Shown in pieces: positions 1-9,415 of a stretch of DNA of 29,388 nucleotides (its first letter is position 1; the number at the start of each line of letters is the position of its first letter). Source of the stretch: a virus; the IMG/VR virus record IMGVR_UViG_3300030329_001387, positions 1 to 29,388 of that record. The stretch is one strand, 5' to 3'. Under the pieces are notes generated by a model. The model saw nothing but the letters and a program-made list of their open reading frames with translations. It did no database searches and was not told the DNA's origin. The translations under genes were made by a program, and so were the position numbers.

Positions 1-5
1 GTTCA

Positions 6-1922
6 ATGGCAATTAGAACTGTTGGAAGTAATAACCATGTACTTACTGCAGATAGCAGTGAAGCTACTGGTATGAAATGGGCAGCAGCAGCATCAGGTGC
101 AGTAACTGCACTAAACAATGCTACAGCAAACGAATTAGTTACAGTTGGTTCTACAACAACAGAACTAGATGCAGAAGCTAACCTTACATTTGATGGGTCA
201 GGAGACCTTGAGATAGGTGCTGGTTCATCTGGTGACCCAAGAATTACATTTGATATAAATGGCACAGATGAATGGACTATAGGTGTTGATGACAACGATA
301 GTGATATTTTTAAGATAGATACCGGTGGAACGGTTGGGGCTTCAACACAACTCTCGATTACTTCTGGTGGTGATGTAGTAATAGGAGGTGGTTTAACAAC
401 AGGAAGTACAACAGCTTTAAACTCAAGTGGTTTAGTTCAAGTTGCAGCACAGACTAGCATTACATCACTTGGAACTCTTACTGAATTAGATGTTGACCAA
501 ATTAATTTAAACGCAAGCACACTAACAATAACCGACAGTAGTGATACTGGAGATAAAGTTACAATTGCAACAACAACTCATGGTGCAACAACAGTTACTA
601 CTACAGACGATGATGCTACTGCAGCACATCTTACTTTTGATGTAGACGGTAATATAGTGTTTGATGCACATACTGGTGTTTACACTTTTAGAGATGGTAC
701 TTCTGATGCTGATATTCTTTCAATAACAGAGGGTAACTCTGGTGATGTAACTATCAAAACAATTACTAATGCTAAAGACCTTATATTTACAGACAACGGT
801 GATGCTGAAGGATTTAGAATTTTAGATGCTGCAGCAGGTGTTAAAGTTGCAGGCACATTAGATTTAGGTCACGCATCAGACACTACAATTGCTAGAGCAA
901 GTGCAGGTCAAATAACTGTTGAAGGCACTGCAGTTTTACTTGCAGGTGCACAAACAGGGATTACCACAATATTAAATACTGGCACTAAAGTAGGTAGAGA
1001 TTCACATAACTTAGTTGACTTTACTACTGACGATACAATTGTATTGCGACTGAACAACAATGATGTTTTAAGTTTTACTGAATCATCTGAAGATGTAATT
1101 ATAAAACCACTTCAAGACACAAAAGATATAGTATTCCAACAGTACGATGGAAATGAAGTAGCAAGAGTAGAGGACAATGGAACATTTAATATAGTAACTG
1201 ACAAGTTAGCAATTAATGGAACAGCAGTTACATCAACTGCTGCAGAACTAAACTTACTAGATGGTGTATCTGGATTGGTACAAGCTGACTTTACTAAGTT
1301 AGCAGCAATAGATGCTACAGATACAGAAATAAATACAGTTGCAGATGGTAACACTACAGTAGGAACAACTGCGATTGCAGATGATGATGGTATTGTTACT
1401 AACGATGGTGGCACAATGCGACAAACTAAAGTCCAGACACTTGCTACTTACATGGAAGGTGAGATAGATAACCTTACTGCTATGGACACGACAGTATATA
1501 CAGGTGCAGGTGCATTATCAAACGATACACACAAAGGGGTTGTAATAGAGTTTCTTGCAGGAGAATCTCTTGCAGTAGGTGATTGGGTATATATGAGTAC
1601 AGTTGATGGTAGGGTAAGTAAAGCAGATTCAAACGATACAGGGGATGATGGACATTATCCTGCAATAGGTGTTGCAGTATCAGCACAAGGTTCAGCAGGA
1701 AGTGCTGTGCAAATACTTACGCATGGTGTATATAACGACTCTGATGGGTTTGGTGATAGTGATTTAACAGAAGGTAAACAACTATTTTTATCAGAAACAG
1801 CAGGAACAGTTACAGCAACAGCACCTAGTGATGATGGCGATATTATACAAGTATGTGGGATAGCAATCGGTCCAAGAGATGTGTTTGTAAATCCTAGCTT
1901 AGACATTATAGAAAGAGATTAA
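6..1922 (+). CDS. Repetitive tail fibre-like protein (5' end may lie outside the window)
   Basis: A 638-residue protein rich in Thr, Ala, Asp and Gly with no catalytic motif. Its central part repeats beta-strand units of the type LTFDxxG, DxxSIT and DVTIK, which is the look of elongated trimeric fibre shafts in marine phages. The last 130 residues are less repetitive and could be the tip. The opening MAIRTVGSNN is only five bases from the window edge and no ribosome binding site is visible, so the true start could be upstream. The stop overlaps the next ATG (TAATG). Inferred role: host attachment. Confident as a virion fibre-type protein, not in the exact function. Confidence 0.75.
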   Translation: MAIRTVGSNNHVLTADSSEATGMKWAAAASGAVTALNNATANELVTVGSTTTELDAEANLTFDGSGDLEIGAGSSGDPRITFDINGTDEWTIGVDDNDSDIFKIDTGGTVGASTQLSITSGGDVVIGGGLTTGSTTALNSSGLVQVAAQTSITSLGTLTELDVDQINLNASTLTITDSSDTGDKVTIATTTHGATTVTTTDDDATAAHLTFDVDGNIVFDAHTGVYTFRDGTSDADILSITEGNSGDVTIKTITNAKDLIFTDNGDAEGFRILDAAAGVKVAGTLDLGHASDTTIARASAGQITVEGTAVLLAGAQTGITTILNTGTKVGRDSHNLVDFTTDDTIVLRLNNNDVLSFTESSEDVIIKPLQDTKDIVFQQYDGNEVARVEDNGTFNIVTDKLAINGTAVTSTAAELNLLDGVSGLVQADFTKLAAIDATDTEINTVADGNTTVGTTAIADDDGIVTNDGGTMRQTKVQTLATYMEGEIDNLTAMDTTVYTGAGALSNDTHKGVVIEFLAGESLAVGDWVYMSTVDGRVSKADSNDTGDDGHYPAIGVAVSAQGSAGSAVQILTHGVYNDSDGFGDSDLTEGKQLFLSETAGTVTATAPSDDGDIIQVCGIAIGPRDVFVNPSLDIIERD

Positions 1923-2944
1923 TGGCAAATGAAGTAAAAAAAGTTAATAACATAGCCATAACAGATATTAAAAATATTAATGGGCAAACTGATGCAGACA
2001 TTAAAAAAATAAACACTAAAGAGTTTACAGGTTTATCTGCTGGTACTTGGTCAGCAAGTGGTGATTCACTTAATACTGCTAGAAGTAATTTTTTTTCAGC
2101 ACAAGGTTCAACAAGGGATGCTATGGCAATTATTGGTGGTAATGGTACAGGTGGTTTATCAGATAGAGAAAATAGTGAGGAAGAATACGATGGTGTAAAC
2201 GACACAATAGGTACTGGACAAACTGTCGGTATATCAGGAATTATGTGTGGGGCTGGTGGAGCAACAAGTGCTGTTGTAGGTGGGGGAACAAGTAGTGGTT
2301 CTTTTGTATCAGGTAATAGTGCTTTTGAATTTGGTAGTGGTAGTTGGTCATCTATAGCTTCTCCCGGCAAAGTTTATTTTCAAGGTAGTTCAAGTGCTGG
2401 AACTTCGGCAGGTAGTGTTGCTTTTGTAGGTGGTACATCATCTGGTGATTGCGATATGAACGCTGATTACCACATGTCGTGGGACCAATCTTCTTGGACA
2501 GAAGAAACAAATTTTATAGGTGCTGTTTATGGTCCTGCTTATGCCTTTGGTGGAGGTTCTGCTCATGATTCATATAGAATAACTTGTGGCTTTTACTCAA
2601 CTCATCCAACAAGCTGTAGCAGAGGAAGTCTAAATAAAAACTATACTTATGAAGGAACAACTTGGAGTCTAAGTAGTGATAATGCACCAGCAGCAGGTAA
2701 TGGTGGTGTGGGTGGTGGAACTTTAAATGACCATTACCACACTATAAAAAATTATAGTGGTAGTTCAACTATGCAATTATATGACGGAGGTGCTTGGTCA
2801 ACTGGTGGTACTCATAGTTATCCAAATGGTTCAAGTAATCAAAATACTCAAGTATCAAGCGTAAATACTGCACAATTTGGTGGGCGTGAAGGTGGTAGTG
2901 GATATGGTAACGCAACAAACAGAATTAGTCTTTACGATAGATAA
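1922..2944 (+). CDS. Kelch-like / beta-propeller tail protein
   Basis: A 340-residue Gly/Ser/Asn-rich protein. After a short N-terminal segment (about 1-35), units recur that resemble kelch repeats: an AxxxGG-type strand (IIGGNGTGG, VGGGTSSGS, VGGTSSGD, FGGGSA, FGGREG) followed by a Trp-containing strand such as GSWSS or TTWSLS. This is the pattern of propeller proteins that phages use as receptor-binding tips. Start and stop codons overlap both neighbours, so it is translated with the fibre gene upstream. Receptor binding is inferred from fold type and position only. Confidence 0.65.
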   Translation: MANEVKKVNNIAITDIKNINGQTDADIKKINTKEFTGLSAGTWSASGDSLNTARSNFFSAQGSTRDAMAIIGGNGTGGLSDRENSEEEYDGVNDTIGTGQTVGISGIMCGAGGATSAVVGGGTSSGSFVSGNSAFEFGSGSWSSIASPGKVYFQGSSSAGTSAGSVAFVGGTSSGDCDMNADYHMSWDQSSWTEETNFIGAVYGPAYAFGGGSAHDSYRITCGFYSTHPTSCSRGSLNKNYTYEGTTWSLSSDNAPAAGNGGVGGGTLNDHYHTIKNYSGSSTMQLYDGGAWSTGGTHSYPNGSSNQNTQVSSVNTAQFGGREGGSGYGNATNRISLYDR

Positions 2945-3246
2945 TGGCAAAATATTACACAATAACAAATAATTTTACATTTACTACTGGGCAATACAAT
3001 GGCATGAAACCTAATATACTTACGCCTACTTTAGTTAAATTACAAAAGGGTAATAGTTTAAACAGGTGGCTTGCAAACAACACTGGCTATACAGAAAAAA
3101 CAGAAGCAGAAGCTAAAGCATTGTGGAAAACTTATGTGGAAGACGAACATGATGACGACAATAGACCGACTGAATACGGCACAGAAAAATCAAGCATGAT
3201 AGCATTAACAGATATAGACACATATTGGAGTATAGTAAATGAATGA
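2944..3246 (+). CDS. Small protein of the tail gene cluster, unknown function
   Basis: A 100-residue acidic protein with no signal peptide or membrane segment. It begins MAKYYTITNN and has a Glu/Ala-rich helical segment near residues 52-70. It is translationally coupled to the kelch-like gene (TAATG) and overlaps the next start by eight bases. Its position between a propeller-like tail protein and a coiled-coil protein suggests a fibre assembly or virion accessory role, similar to small tail-fibre chaperones. No motif proves this. Confidence 0.6.
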   Translation: MAKYYTITNNFTFTTGQYNGMKPNILTPTLVKLQKGNSLNRWLANNTGYTEKTEAEAKALWKTYVEDEHDDDNRPTEYGTEKSSMIALTDIDTYWSIVNE

Positions 3247-3859
3247 ATTTCCAGTTTTATCAGATGAACAAAATAAAGAACTAGCAGAACTAAAACAAGA
3301 GTTAACTGAAACAGTAGAAAAAAACCAAATTTATAGAACAGAAGCTGAAATGAGATACTCTGTTTTACAAGATGGTAAACAACCTACAAATGCCACTAAA
3401 TATTGGCAATGCGTAAGGGAACAAGCAGGTATGTACGAACAGTTAACCCAAGATTCTTTTGCTTACAGAAACCTTATTATTGATATAGAAGAAGCAAAAG
3501 AACAATATGAAAAAGAAACTAATACATACCAAAAACGAAGGTTAGAAATAAAAATTGATGAACTTGAATTTGGTTTGAGTGGTTTACTACGATTAGCAAA
3601 AGACAGGTACAGAGAAATTAAATTGTGGTCAAAACTTAAAAAAGAGTTTGATGATGGTAGTTTTGACAATACTGATGTATATAATTTTGAAACAGGCAAA
3701 GAAGCTATGGAAATTAGATTACAGAAACGAGCAGTAACACTTACGCAAGGTAGTAATCAAGCAGAAGTTTTAAATGTTCTTGGTCCTTTAGCAACAATCA
3801 ACGAAGATTATAAACACTTATTGGACCCTAAAGAATTTAAAGAACTTAATAAAAAATAG
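3239..3859 (+). CDS. Coiled-coil protein in the tail cluster, unknown function
   Basis: 206 residues, highly charged and almost wholly helical. Residues 8-35 and 75-135 are long Glu/Lys/Leu heptad-like stretches typical of coiled coils. No enzymatic motif, signal peptide or membrane segment is visible. The start ATG lies inside the end of the previous gene, so expression is coupled. Candidates are a fibre assembly chaperone or a structural coiled-coil protein. I cannot decide between them. Confidence 0.6.
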   Translation: MNEFPVLSDEQNKELAELKQELTETVEKNQIYRTEAEMRYSVLQDGKQPTNATKYWQCVREQAGMYEQLTQDSFAYRNLIIDIEEAKEQYEKETNTYQKRRLEIKIDELEFGLSGLLRLAKDRYREIKLWSKLKKEFDDGSFDNTDVYNFETGKEAMEIRLQKRAVTLTQGSNQAEVLNVLGPLATINEDYKHLLDPKEFKELNKK

Positions 3860-3879
3860 TATAATGGAGAATCATTGTA

Positions 3880-5154
3880 ATGGCAGCGATACAATCAAAA
3901 AATAGAGCAGAACTAAGACAGTCAATAGGCTACCAGCTTGGTGCTTGTACTGTGGGTACTGCTACTGCAGATGGAGATACAACTACTTTTAAAGACACAG
4001 TAAATCTTTTTGGTGGAGACGATGAGTACAATGGTTCATGGCTTGTAGTTACAGATGCTACAGACAACACTGTAAACATAAGAAGAATAACTGACTATGC
4101 TTCTAGCACTAGCACAATCACAGTATCACCTGCACTCAGTTTCAACGTTGCCACTGGAGATGCTTACGAAATATATGACAACGATTTACCACCTGCAAGA
4201 ATACACGATTTTATAAACAGGGCTATATCTGGGATTACACGAAAAGGTGCTCCACAGACTACTGACTTTAGTTTACATTCATCATCTGAAGTATATGCTT
4301 ACTCATTACCATCAGATTTGATTGGACTTCAGAAGGTAGAATACAGAAAGAAATACTTTGGTGAATCACTACTTACTTGTGATTCTGTATTTGATGAAGT
4401 AACAAGTGGTGTGTCAAGCGTTGTAGTAGATGAAGAAGACCACAGAGAAGGTCAAGCTGCAAACAAAATGGTGATTCCTGCTTCTACTGGCACAAATGCA
4501 ATATTAATATCTGACTCAATAACATCTACAAACATATCAGGTTATACTCATTTAGAATTTTTTATAAAAACAAACGTTGCTCTTACAGCAGGTCAATTTG
4601 CAGTTAGACTATCTGCAGTAGCAAACAACGCTACAAGTGGTGTCTTTGAAGACGTAGCAGTGCCTGCAACATCAGCAGACACATGGACTCATCACAGAAT
4701 AGCTTTGAGTAGTGCAGAGAACCTTACGGCTATAATATCTGTTGGTTTGATTCAAGTAGCAGACATTGGTGCAGCAACTGTATCAATAGATGATATTAAG
4801 GTATCAAGAGATTACGGTGCAGCATACGAAGAAATACATAGAAACTTTTACACAATAGACAGAGCAAACAGAAGATTAGTGTTTGATGAGAATGCTAGGG
4901 CAGTTGTAAAAAACTCTTTGCTCAAACTTACAGGAGTAAAAAAACCTACACTGCTTACATCTGACACAACAAGTTGTGATGTAGAGCCAGAGTTTATAAT
5001 CCAAAAGGCATCATCAATGGCGTTGCTTGCTAGGTCTGACAGGTCTGCTGAAAGAAGAGAAGCAGCACAATTAGATAGTGAAAGAATGAATTTACAGGCA
5101 GAGCAAACGTTAGCAAGGAGTCAAACTCCACAGAGGTGTGTTTGGATTGATTGA
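3880..5154 (+). CDS. Virion connector/adaptor-like structural protein with an inserted beta domain
   Basis: A 424-residue protein. The N-terminal half contains the segment LPPARIHDFINRAISGIT (about 105-122), a helix-rich part of the kind seen in phage head-tail adaptor proteins. Residues about 180-310 form a beta-rich insert resembling carbohydrate-binding jelly-roll domains (THLEFFIKTN, TWTHHRIALS). A C-terminal helical tail follows. GGAG precedes the ATG by ten bases, an unusually wide spacing. The stop TGA overlaps the next ATG. A role in the neck or tail is inferred from position and composition, not from a recognised family. Confidence 0.55.
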   Translation: MAAIQSKNRAELRQSIGYQLGACTVGTATADGDTTTFKDTVNLFGGDDEYNGSWLVVTDATDNTVNIRRITDYASSTSTITVSPALSFNVATGDAYEIYDNDLPPARIHDFINRAISGITRKGAPQTTDFSLHSSSEVYAYSLPSDLIGLQKVEYRKKYFGESLLTCDSVFDEVTSGVSSVVVDEEDHREGQAANKMVIPASTGTNAILISDSITSTNISGYTHLEFFIKTNVALTAGQFAVRLSAVANNATSGVFEDVAVPATSADTWTHHRIALSSAENLTAIISVGLIQVADIGAATVSIDDIKVSRDYGAAYEEIHRNFYTIDRANRRLVFDENARAVVKNSLLKLTGVKKPTLLTSDTTSCDVEPEFIIQKASSMALLARSDRSAERREAAQLDSERMNLQAEQTLARSQTPQRCVWID

Positions 5155-7040
5155 TGGCAACAAGAGTAGTAGATGAAAATGAAATAATATTAAATGGTGT
5201 TTACTACCGTGTGTCTAATCCTGTAAGAAGATTTATCACAAGTCAGTTTCCCGGGAAGATTACTCTTGGTGATTACAACCTAGAGTCAAACCCTATTACA
5301 TCTACGTTTGTATCTAGTGACCACAGAGGTGGTATAGGTATAGAACGTATGGACCCATCAAAGGACTTAGATAGAGTGTGGTGGTCTGATGGGCAACTAA
5401 GACATAAAGACCACTTTGTTTTACCGAAGCTAGCAGTTGCTAGTGGTAGTGACCCTGACACAGAACTTACACAATTCTTAACCTTCAAAGGGGTGCTGTA
5501 TGCAGCAGGAGGAGGATTCCTGCATACATACAACACAAACGACACTTGGACAACATTAACTGTATCAACAACAATGCCAATGAATAATTCAACAGATGCT
5601 GGAGTTGGAATGGTAAATGATGTACCAACAGCAGTTTTTGCTAATGAAGAAGGTGTTTACTTTAGCACAACAGGAGAAAGTTGGTCTGCAAATTCTACGC
5701 AAAGCACACCATTTATAGCTTTTTTCAAAGACCAAATATATGCAATAGATAGTGGTGGACAACTTAAACGGTCATCTGATTTATCAGGCAGTTGGACAAA
5801 CGATGCAAAACTAAAACTTGATGATGATGCAGTAGTAGGCTTGATTGTTGCAAGAAATGCAAGTCAAGAAAGAGTTTTATACGCAGTGACTCAACAAGGT
5901 TTGTATGTACATGATGATGCTAATACAAGGTTTGTTGAAACAGATTTTAAAGTACCAAAGAATCCAAGGAATGGTGTTGGAACAGCAACATGGAGAGGTA
6001 GTATTTACTACCCATCAAAAATGGGTCTATATAAAATAAATGTAGGAAGAGATGCAACAGTGGTTACAACTGTTGGTCTTGATAAAGATGACGGTGTCCC
6101 ACAAGTTTACAGAGGGGAAATCGTAAAAGTTATCCCAACTCTCAATGAATTGTTGTTGGTTGTAAATGCACAAGAAGCAGATACAACTCCTGCAACAACT
6201 AAGATACACGCTACTGCAGGTAGCAGGTCAAGAATGAATACACATATAGGTGGAGGTCTTACTGGTTTTTCTTACGTTGCAGCGTTTGATGATAGAGGCT
6301 ATGAGATAAAACATATTACAGGTTCTAGTTCAGCAGGTATTACAGGTGCATTTGTTGGCACAGACCAAGACAAATACAGGCTGTGGGTTAACTATGATAA
6401 CAATGCTTACTTTGTAAATTTATCTACAGATGTAATTAATCCAAGTCAGATTGTTGACCAAACTTATGCAGCTTCAGCAGAACTTGAAACACCATACTTT
6501 GATGCAAACGTTATTGGTCAAGACAAGGTAGCACTAGCATTGAGAGTAGAAACAGAAAATCCTACTGCAAATGAAACTGTTACAGTGTCATACGCCACAA
6601 ACTACAATGATTCGTTTACAGCTTTATCACCAATAACAAGCACTGGCGAGACAGAATTTAAACTACCATCTAGTGCAAATCCAGTTGGGATAGAGTTTAG
6701 AAGTATAAAATTTAAGGTGGCACTAGCAAGAGGCAGCACAAACACAAACAGTCCTGACATGATAAAACTTGCTTTACTATTTAAAAAAACACTACCAGTG
6801 CAGTTTGGTTTTGATGTTGTTCTTGATTTAACTAATGACCACAAAGGTAAAACAATAAGAGATATGCAAGCTGCAGTAGATACTGCAATAGCAAATAAAA
6901 CTCTTATGGAACTTACTTACCGTGATGATTCCGGTGGCACTAGGAATTACTTTGTCACCGTGCTGAGTGCACAGGCTCTGGAGGAAACTGGGCTAAATGA
7001 GAGGGCACGTTTTAGATTAACGTTAAGTGAGGCTGTGTAG
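5154..7040 (+). CDS. Large beta-rich virion protein, probable tail or neck component
   Basis: 628 residues when started at the ATG giving MATRVVDENE; a TTG codon just before it is less likely. Residues about 90-330 show repeated short beta units with Trp and Tyr (GVLYAAGG, GVYFSTTGESW, GGQLKRSSD, GLYVHDDANT), suggesting a propeller-like domain. The remainder is beta-rich with a conserved-looking C-terminal part. The start overlaps the stop of the upstream gene, and the stop overlaps the GTG start of the next, placing it inside the virion operon. I do not recognise a named family. Confidence 0.6.
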   Translation: MATRVVDENEIILNGVYYRVSNPVRRFITSQFPGKITLGDYNLESNPITSTFVSSDHRGGIGIERMDPSKDLDRVWWSDGQLRHKDHFVLPKLAVASGSDPDTELTQFLTFKGVLYAAGGGFLHTYNTNDTWTTLTVSTTMPMNNSTDAGVGMVNDVPTAVFANEEGVYFSTTGESWSANSTQSTPFIAFFKDQIYAIDSGGQLKRSSDLSGSWTNDAKLKLDDDAVVGLIVARNASQERVLYAVTQQGLYVHDDANTRFVETDFKVPKNPRNGVGTATWRGSIYYPSKMGLYKINVGRDATVVTTVGLDKDDGVPQVYRGEIVKVIPTLNELLLVVNAQEADTTPATTKIHATAGSRSRMNTHIGGGLTGFSYVAAFDDRGYEIKHITGSSSAGITGAFVGTDQDKYRLWVNYDNNAYFVNLSTDVINPSQIVDQTYAASAELETPYFDANVIGQDKVALALRVETENPTANETVTVSYATNYNDSFTALSPITSTGETEFKLPSSANPVGIEFRSIKFKVALARGSTNTNSPDMIKLALLFKKTLPVQFGFDVVLDLTNDHKGKTIRDMQAAVDTAIANKTLMELTYRDDSGGTRNYFVTVLSAQALEETGLNERARFRLTLSEAV

Positions 7041-7462
7041 TGGTAACCCAGAGGCAGAGGAGAACAAGCAGTGGTAGGGTCCTAGAGCCTGTACCTCAGT
7101 GGTGGACATTGGCAGGAGGAAGCCAACCAGAATACTATGTATATAAAGCATTGCTTAGAACTGGTAGAAAACTAAATGTAGACTTTACTTACCAATCAAA
7201 ACAATTTGGTGGAAGACTTGAAAGAGGTGGTGCTGTAACAGATTTTTTAATCGTATCTCCACCAATGGGTATAAACGTTCAGAGCAAATATTATCACGCA
7301 AGAACGACTAATCAACGAGCACATGATAGACTACAGAGAGAGCAATATGAGCAAAGAGGTATTAAAATAGCTTTTATTGACGAGGATGAGGCGTTTGAGA
7401 ACGCTGACTATTATGTTAGAAGGGCGTTAAGTGGTTACACTAGCACGCCGTTAGGAGACTAA
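7040..7462 (+). CDS. Nuclease-fold-like protein encoded among virion genes
   Basis: 140 residues, starting at GTG that shares its G with the previous TAG stop. Residues 63-86 contain AVTDFLI, a Pro-Pro-Met-Gly turn, then INVQSKYYH. Asp followed by a strand ending Q-x-K matches the core of the restriction-endonuclease-like fold (D...[D/E/Q]xK). A C-terminal strand IKIAFIDEDEA also fits that fold. Family knowledge: such small nucleases can act in DNA end processing or packaging. Activity is inference, because Gln replaces the usual acidic residue and the protein could be inactive or misassigned. Confidence 0.5.
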   Translation: MVTQRQRRTSSGRVLEPVPQWWTLAGGSQPEYYVYKALLRTGRKLNVDFTYQSKQFGGRLERGGAVTDFLIVSPPMGINVQSKYYHARTTNQRAHDRLQREQYEQRGIKIAFIDEDEAFENADYYVRRALSGYTSTPLGD

Positions 7463-7464
7463 AC

Positions 7465-8589
7465 ATGGGAATAGAAATTACAGGATTTGCATACGATTCT
7501 GCAGGCGATGCTTTAGCGAGCAAAGCCGTAAAATTGTATGATAGAAATACAACTTCAAATGCCAGAGCATCTAAAACAACAGACTCAAATGGTAAATTTT
7601 TCTTTGATAATTCTGATGTAACTGTCAGCAGTGTTTATCAAATGGATGTAGAAATAACAGACACCGATAACTCAACAAAAGTTAGGTACAAGTATGATGA
7701 TGAAATAATGCTTCAAAGAGTAGATGTAAAAGACTTTGTGTTGAGGTCAGGTTCATCTAATCAATTTGTTCAGACTATAGTTCCAGATACATTGACAGCA
7801 GACAGAACTATTACTGTACCTGACAAGACTGGTATTATGGCATTAACAAATTCAGCAAACCAATTGTTTTTAAATGAAACAGCATCGTCTTCTTTGAATA
7901 CCAGTGCTGGTTTGTGTATAAATGGTGGCTCAAACACTACTAACTTTGTTGAATTTAAAGCATCAACAGTTGCTCATGGCTTAACAGGTAGAGCAGAAAC
8001 TGATTCTTTTGGTGCATTAGGTATACAAGAAGCAAATGGTGGTTTGAGAGTAACGGGTATTACTGACACTCAAGAAAGCGACAGCCAAGACCCTGCAATT
8101 CAAATAAGTGGATTTCAAAAAAATAATGTTGACACTGATTCAACTGCCAATGCAGGTGCACCAATTGTTCTTGAGGGTGTAGAGCACAATGGTTCAAATA
8201 CTACTGATGCTCTAACTGCAGACCAAAATATAGTTGTCTTTAAGAAAAATGTTGGTAATGATAACACTACTCACATATTCAAAGGTGACGGTGATATATT
8301 CGTTGACGGCTCAACTACAATTACAGCCTTTGACGATTACGATGACGTAGCTTTACTTACTGCATGGAACGGTGCTGTGACACAAGATAATAGATATAAA
8401 GTAGAGTTTAAATCTTGGGTTGATGAACACAAAGATACTCTTGAAAGTTTAGGAATAATTGCACCAAACTCTGACGGCACATTTCACTACTCAATCAAAA
8501 ACTTAAACACTTTGATGGTAGGTGCTATTAGACAACTAGGTGCAAAAGTAAATAAACTAGAAGAACAACTAGCTTTGAAGGGAGCATAA
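7465..8589 (+). CDS. Tail fibre-like protein with N-terminal Ig-like domain
   Basis: 374 residues. Residues 1-90 resemble a carboxypeptidase-regulatory or Ig-like beta sandwich (GFAYDSAGDALASKAVKLYD, then TDSNGKFFF). Residues 105-130 contain DRTITVPDKTGIMAL, a motif common at the head of phage fibre shafts. The C-terminus is helical and ends in a short coiled coil (GAIRQLGAKVNKLEEQL), typical of trimerising fibre tips. TTAGGAG lies ahead of the ATG. This is a second fibre-type gene in the window, separated from the first by connector genes. Confidence 0.65.
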   Translation: MGIEITGFAYDSAGDALASKAVKLYDRNTTSNARASKTTDSNGKFFFDNSDVTVSSVYQMDVEITDTDNSTKVRYKYDDEIMLQRVDVKDFVLRSGSSNQFVQTIVPDTLTADRTITVPDKTGIMALTNSANQLFLNETASSSLNTSAGLCINGGSNTTNFVEFKASTVAHGLTGRAETDSFGALGIQEANGGLRVTGITDTQESDSQDPAIQISGFQKNNVDTDSTANAGAPIVLEGVEHNGSNTTDALTADQNIVVFKKNVGNDNTTHIFKGDGDIFVDGSTTITAFDDYDDVALLTAWNGAVTQDNRYKVEFKSWVDEHKDTLESLGIIAPNSDGTFHYSIKNLNTLMVGAIRQLGAKVNKLEEQLALKGA

Positions 8590-8775
8590 ATGGCAGATTT
8601 AACAGTATCAGTAACTGATGCACAGTTAACTAGAATTAAAAAAGCGTTAACTGAAAATGGTGTGGAGCCTGATAATGCAGGCGTTGTGACGTGGTTAAAC
8701 AATCAACTAAACAACAGTGTTAGATTATACGAGGAAGCTGTAGCAGTTGACTCGGTATCTGGCTTAGGACTATAA
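8590..8775 (+). CDS. Small helical protein, unknown function
   Basis: 61 residues, MADLTVSVTD onward, soluble and mostly helical. It starts one base after the stop of the fibre-like gene, preceded by GGAG at the end of that gene. Small proteins of this kind often follow fibre genes in marine phages. No motif indicates a function. Confidence 0.6.
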   Translation: MADLTVSVTDAQLTRIKKALTENGVEPDNAGVVTWLNNQLNNSVRLYEEAVAVDSVSGLGL

Positions 8776-8781
8776 AGAACT

Positions 8782-8949
8782 ATGGATAACGAAATCAAAA
8801 TTAGGGCTGAGGATGTGCAGAGTGCAATATCAAAAAATCCAGCAATAGACTGGGCTTTAAAAGAGGAAGCGTTATTAAGACAAATTAAAGAATTAAAAGA
8901 AAAACTTTCTCAATATGAGAAAGACGAACAGGAGGACAAAGATGCCTAA
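8782..8949 (+). CDS. Small coiled-coil protein, unknown function
   Basis: 55 residues. The N-terminal half is mixed, and residues 26-50 form a Glu/Lys/Leu helix (EEALLRQIKELKEKLSQYEK) with heptad spacing, so it probably oligomerises. The stop overlaps the start of the next small gene by eight bases, and an AGGAGG lies within its last codons to serve that gene. It marks the beginning of the basic protein cluster. The ATG is the first in frame; only weak SD-like sequence precedes it. Confidence 0.55.
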   Translation: MDNEIKIRAEDVQSAISKNPAIDWALKEEALLRQIKELKEKLSQYEKDEQEDKDA

Positions 8950-9034
8950 ACATTACGGTGGTGGAAACATGGGTGGAACGATGAAGAAAAAGAAGAACGG
9001 TAAAAAGAAAAATGGCACCAAGAAAAAAAAGTAA
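8942..9034 (+). CDS. 30-residue lysine-rich basic peptide
   Basis: Opens MPKHYGGGNM, and its second half is almost pure Lys/Asn/Gly/Thr. The start has AGGAGG six bases upstream, the clearest ribosome site in this block, which supports real translation of such a short gene. It overlaps the next gene by 23 bases in a different frame. Nucleic-acid binding by charge is likely. Whether it is packaged in the virion or acts in the cell cannot be told. Confidence 0.6.
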   Translation: MPKHYGGGNMGGTMKKKKNGKKKNGTKKKK

Positions 9035-9206
9035 AACAGCGAAAGGCGTTTCACTAAGTGGTTTGACTGCTAAACAGCAGACAACCATGGTTAAACACGC
9101 TAAACATCATACTGCAAAGCATATTAGAGATATGAAAAAACGTATGATGAAAGGTGTGTCATTTACAGCAGCCCACAAACAATCACAGAAAGCAGTAGGA
9201 AGATGA
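9012..9206 (+). CDS. Basic protein with histidine-rich helix, unknown function
   Basis: 64 residues. A Lys/Arg-rich N-terminus (MAPRKKSKTA) is followed by SLSGLTAKQQTTM and a helix rich in His and Lys (KHAKHHTAKH). From memory, related short proteins are found beside other basic proteins in several marine phages. Strong positive charge suggests DNA or RNA binding. It overlaps both neighbours, in keeping with a tightly coupled set of small genes. Confidence 0.6.
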   Translation: MAPRKKSKTAKGVSLSGLTAKQQTTMVKHAKHHTAKHIRDMKKRMMKGVSFTAAHKQSQKAVGR

Positions 9207-9415
9207 AATTTATTCTTAAATTTTTACCACAACCCTACAAGAATATAGTTACATTCTTTTTGTCTACACTTGAAAATGTAAACGAGAAAGAAGAACTAGA
9301 AAGAATAGGTAAACTATTTGCAGACATTCTTGAAGATGGTCACGTTACACCACAAGAGTGGTTATCTCTTGCAGGTAAAAACGGACTTGGTATACTAAAA
9401 GGTAATGGCAAGTAG
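9203..9415 (+). CDS. Small protein in the basic cluster, unknown function
   Basis: 70 residues, less basic than its neighbours. An N-terminal hydrophobic/amphipathic stretch (MKFILKFLPQ through residue 22) precedes an acidic helix and the segment DGHVTPQEW. The N-terminus might associate with membrane, but it is too short and polar for a confident transmembrane call. GTAGGAAG precedes the ATG. It overlaps the genes on both sides. Confidence 0.6.
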   Translation: MKFILKFLPQPYKNIVTFFLSTLENVNEKEELERIGKLFADILEDGHVTPQEWLSLAGKNGLGILKGNGK

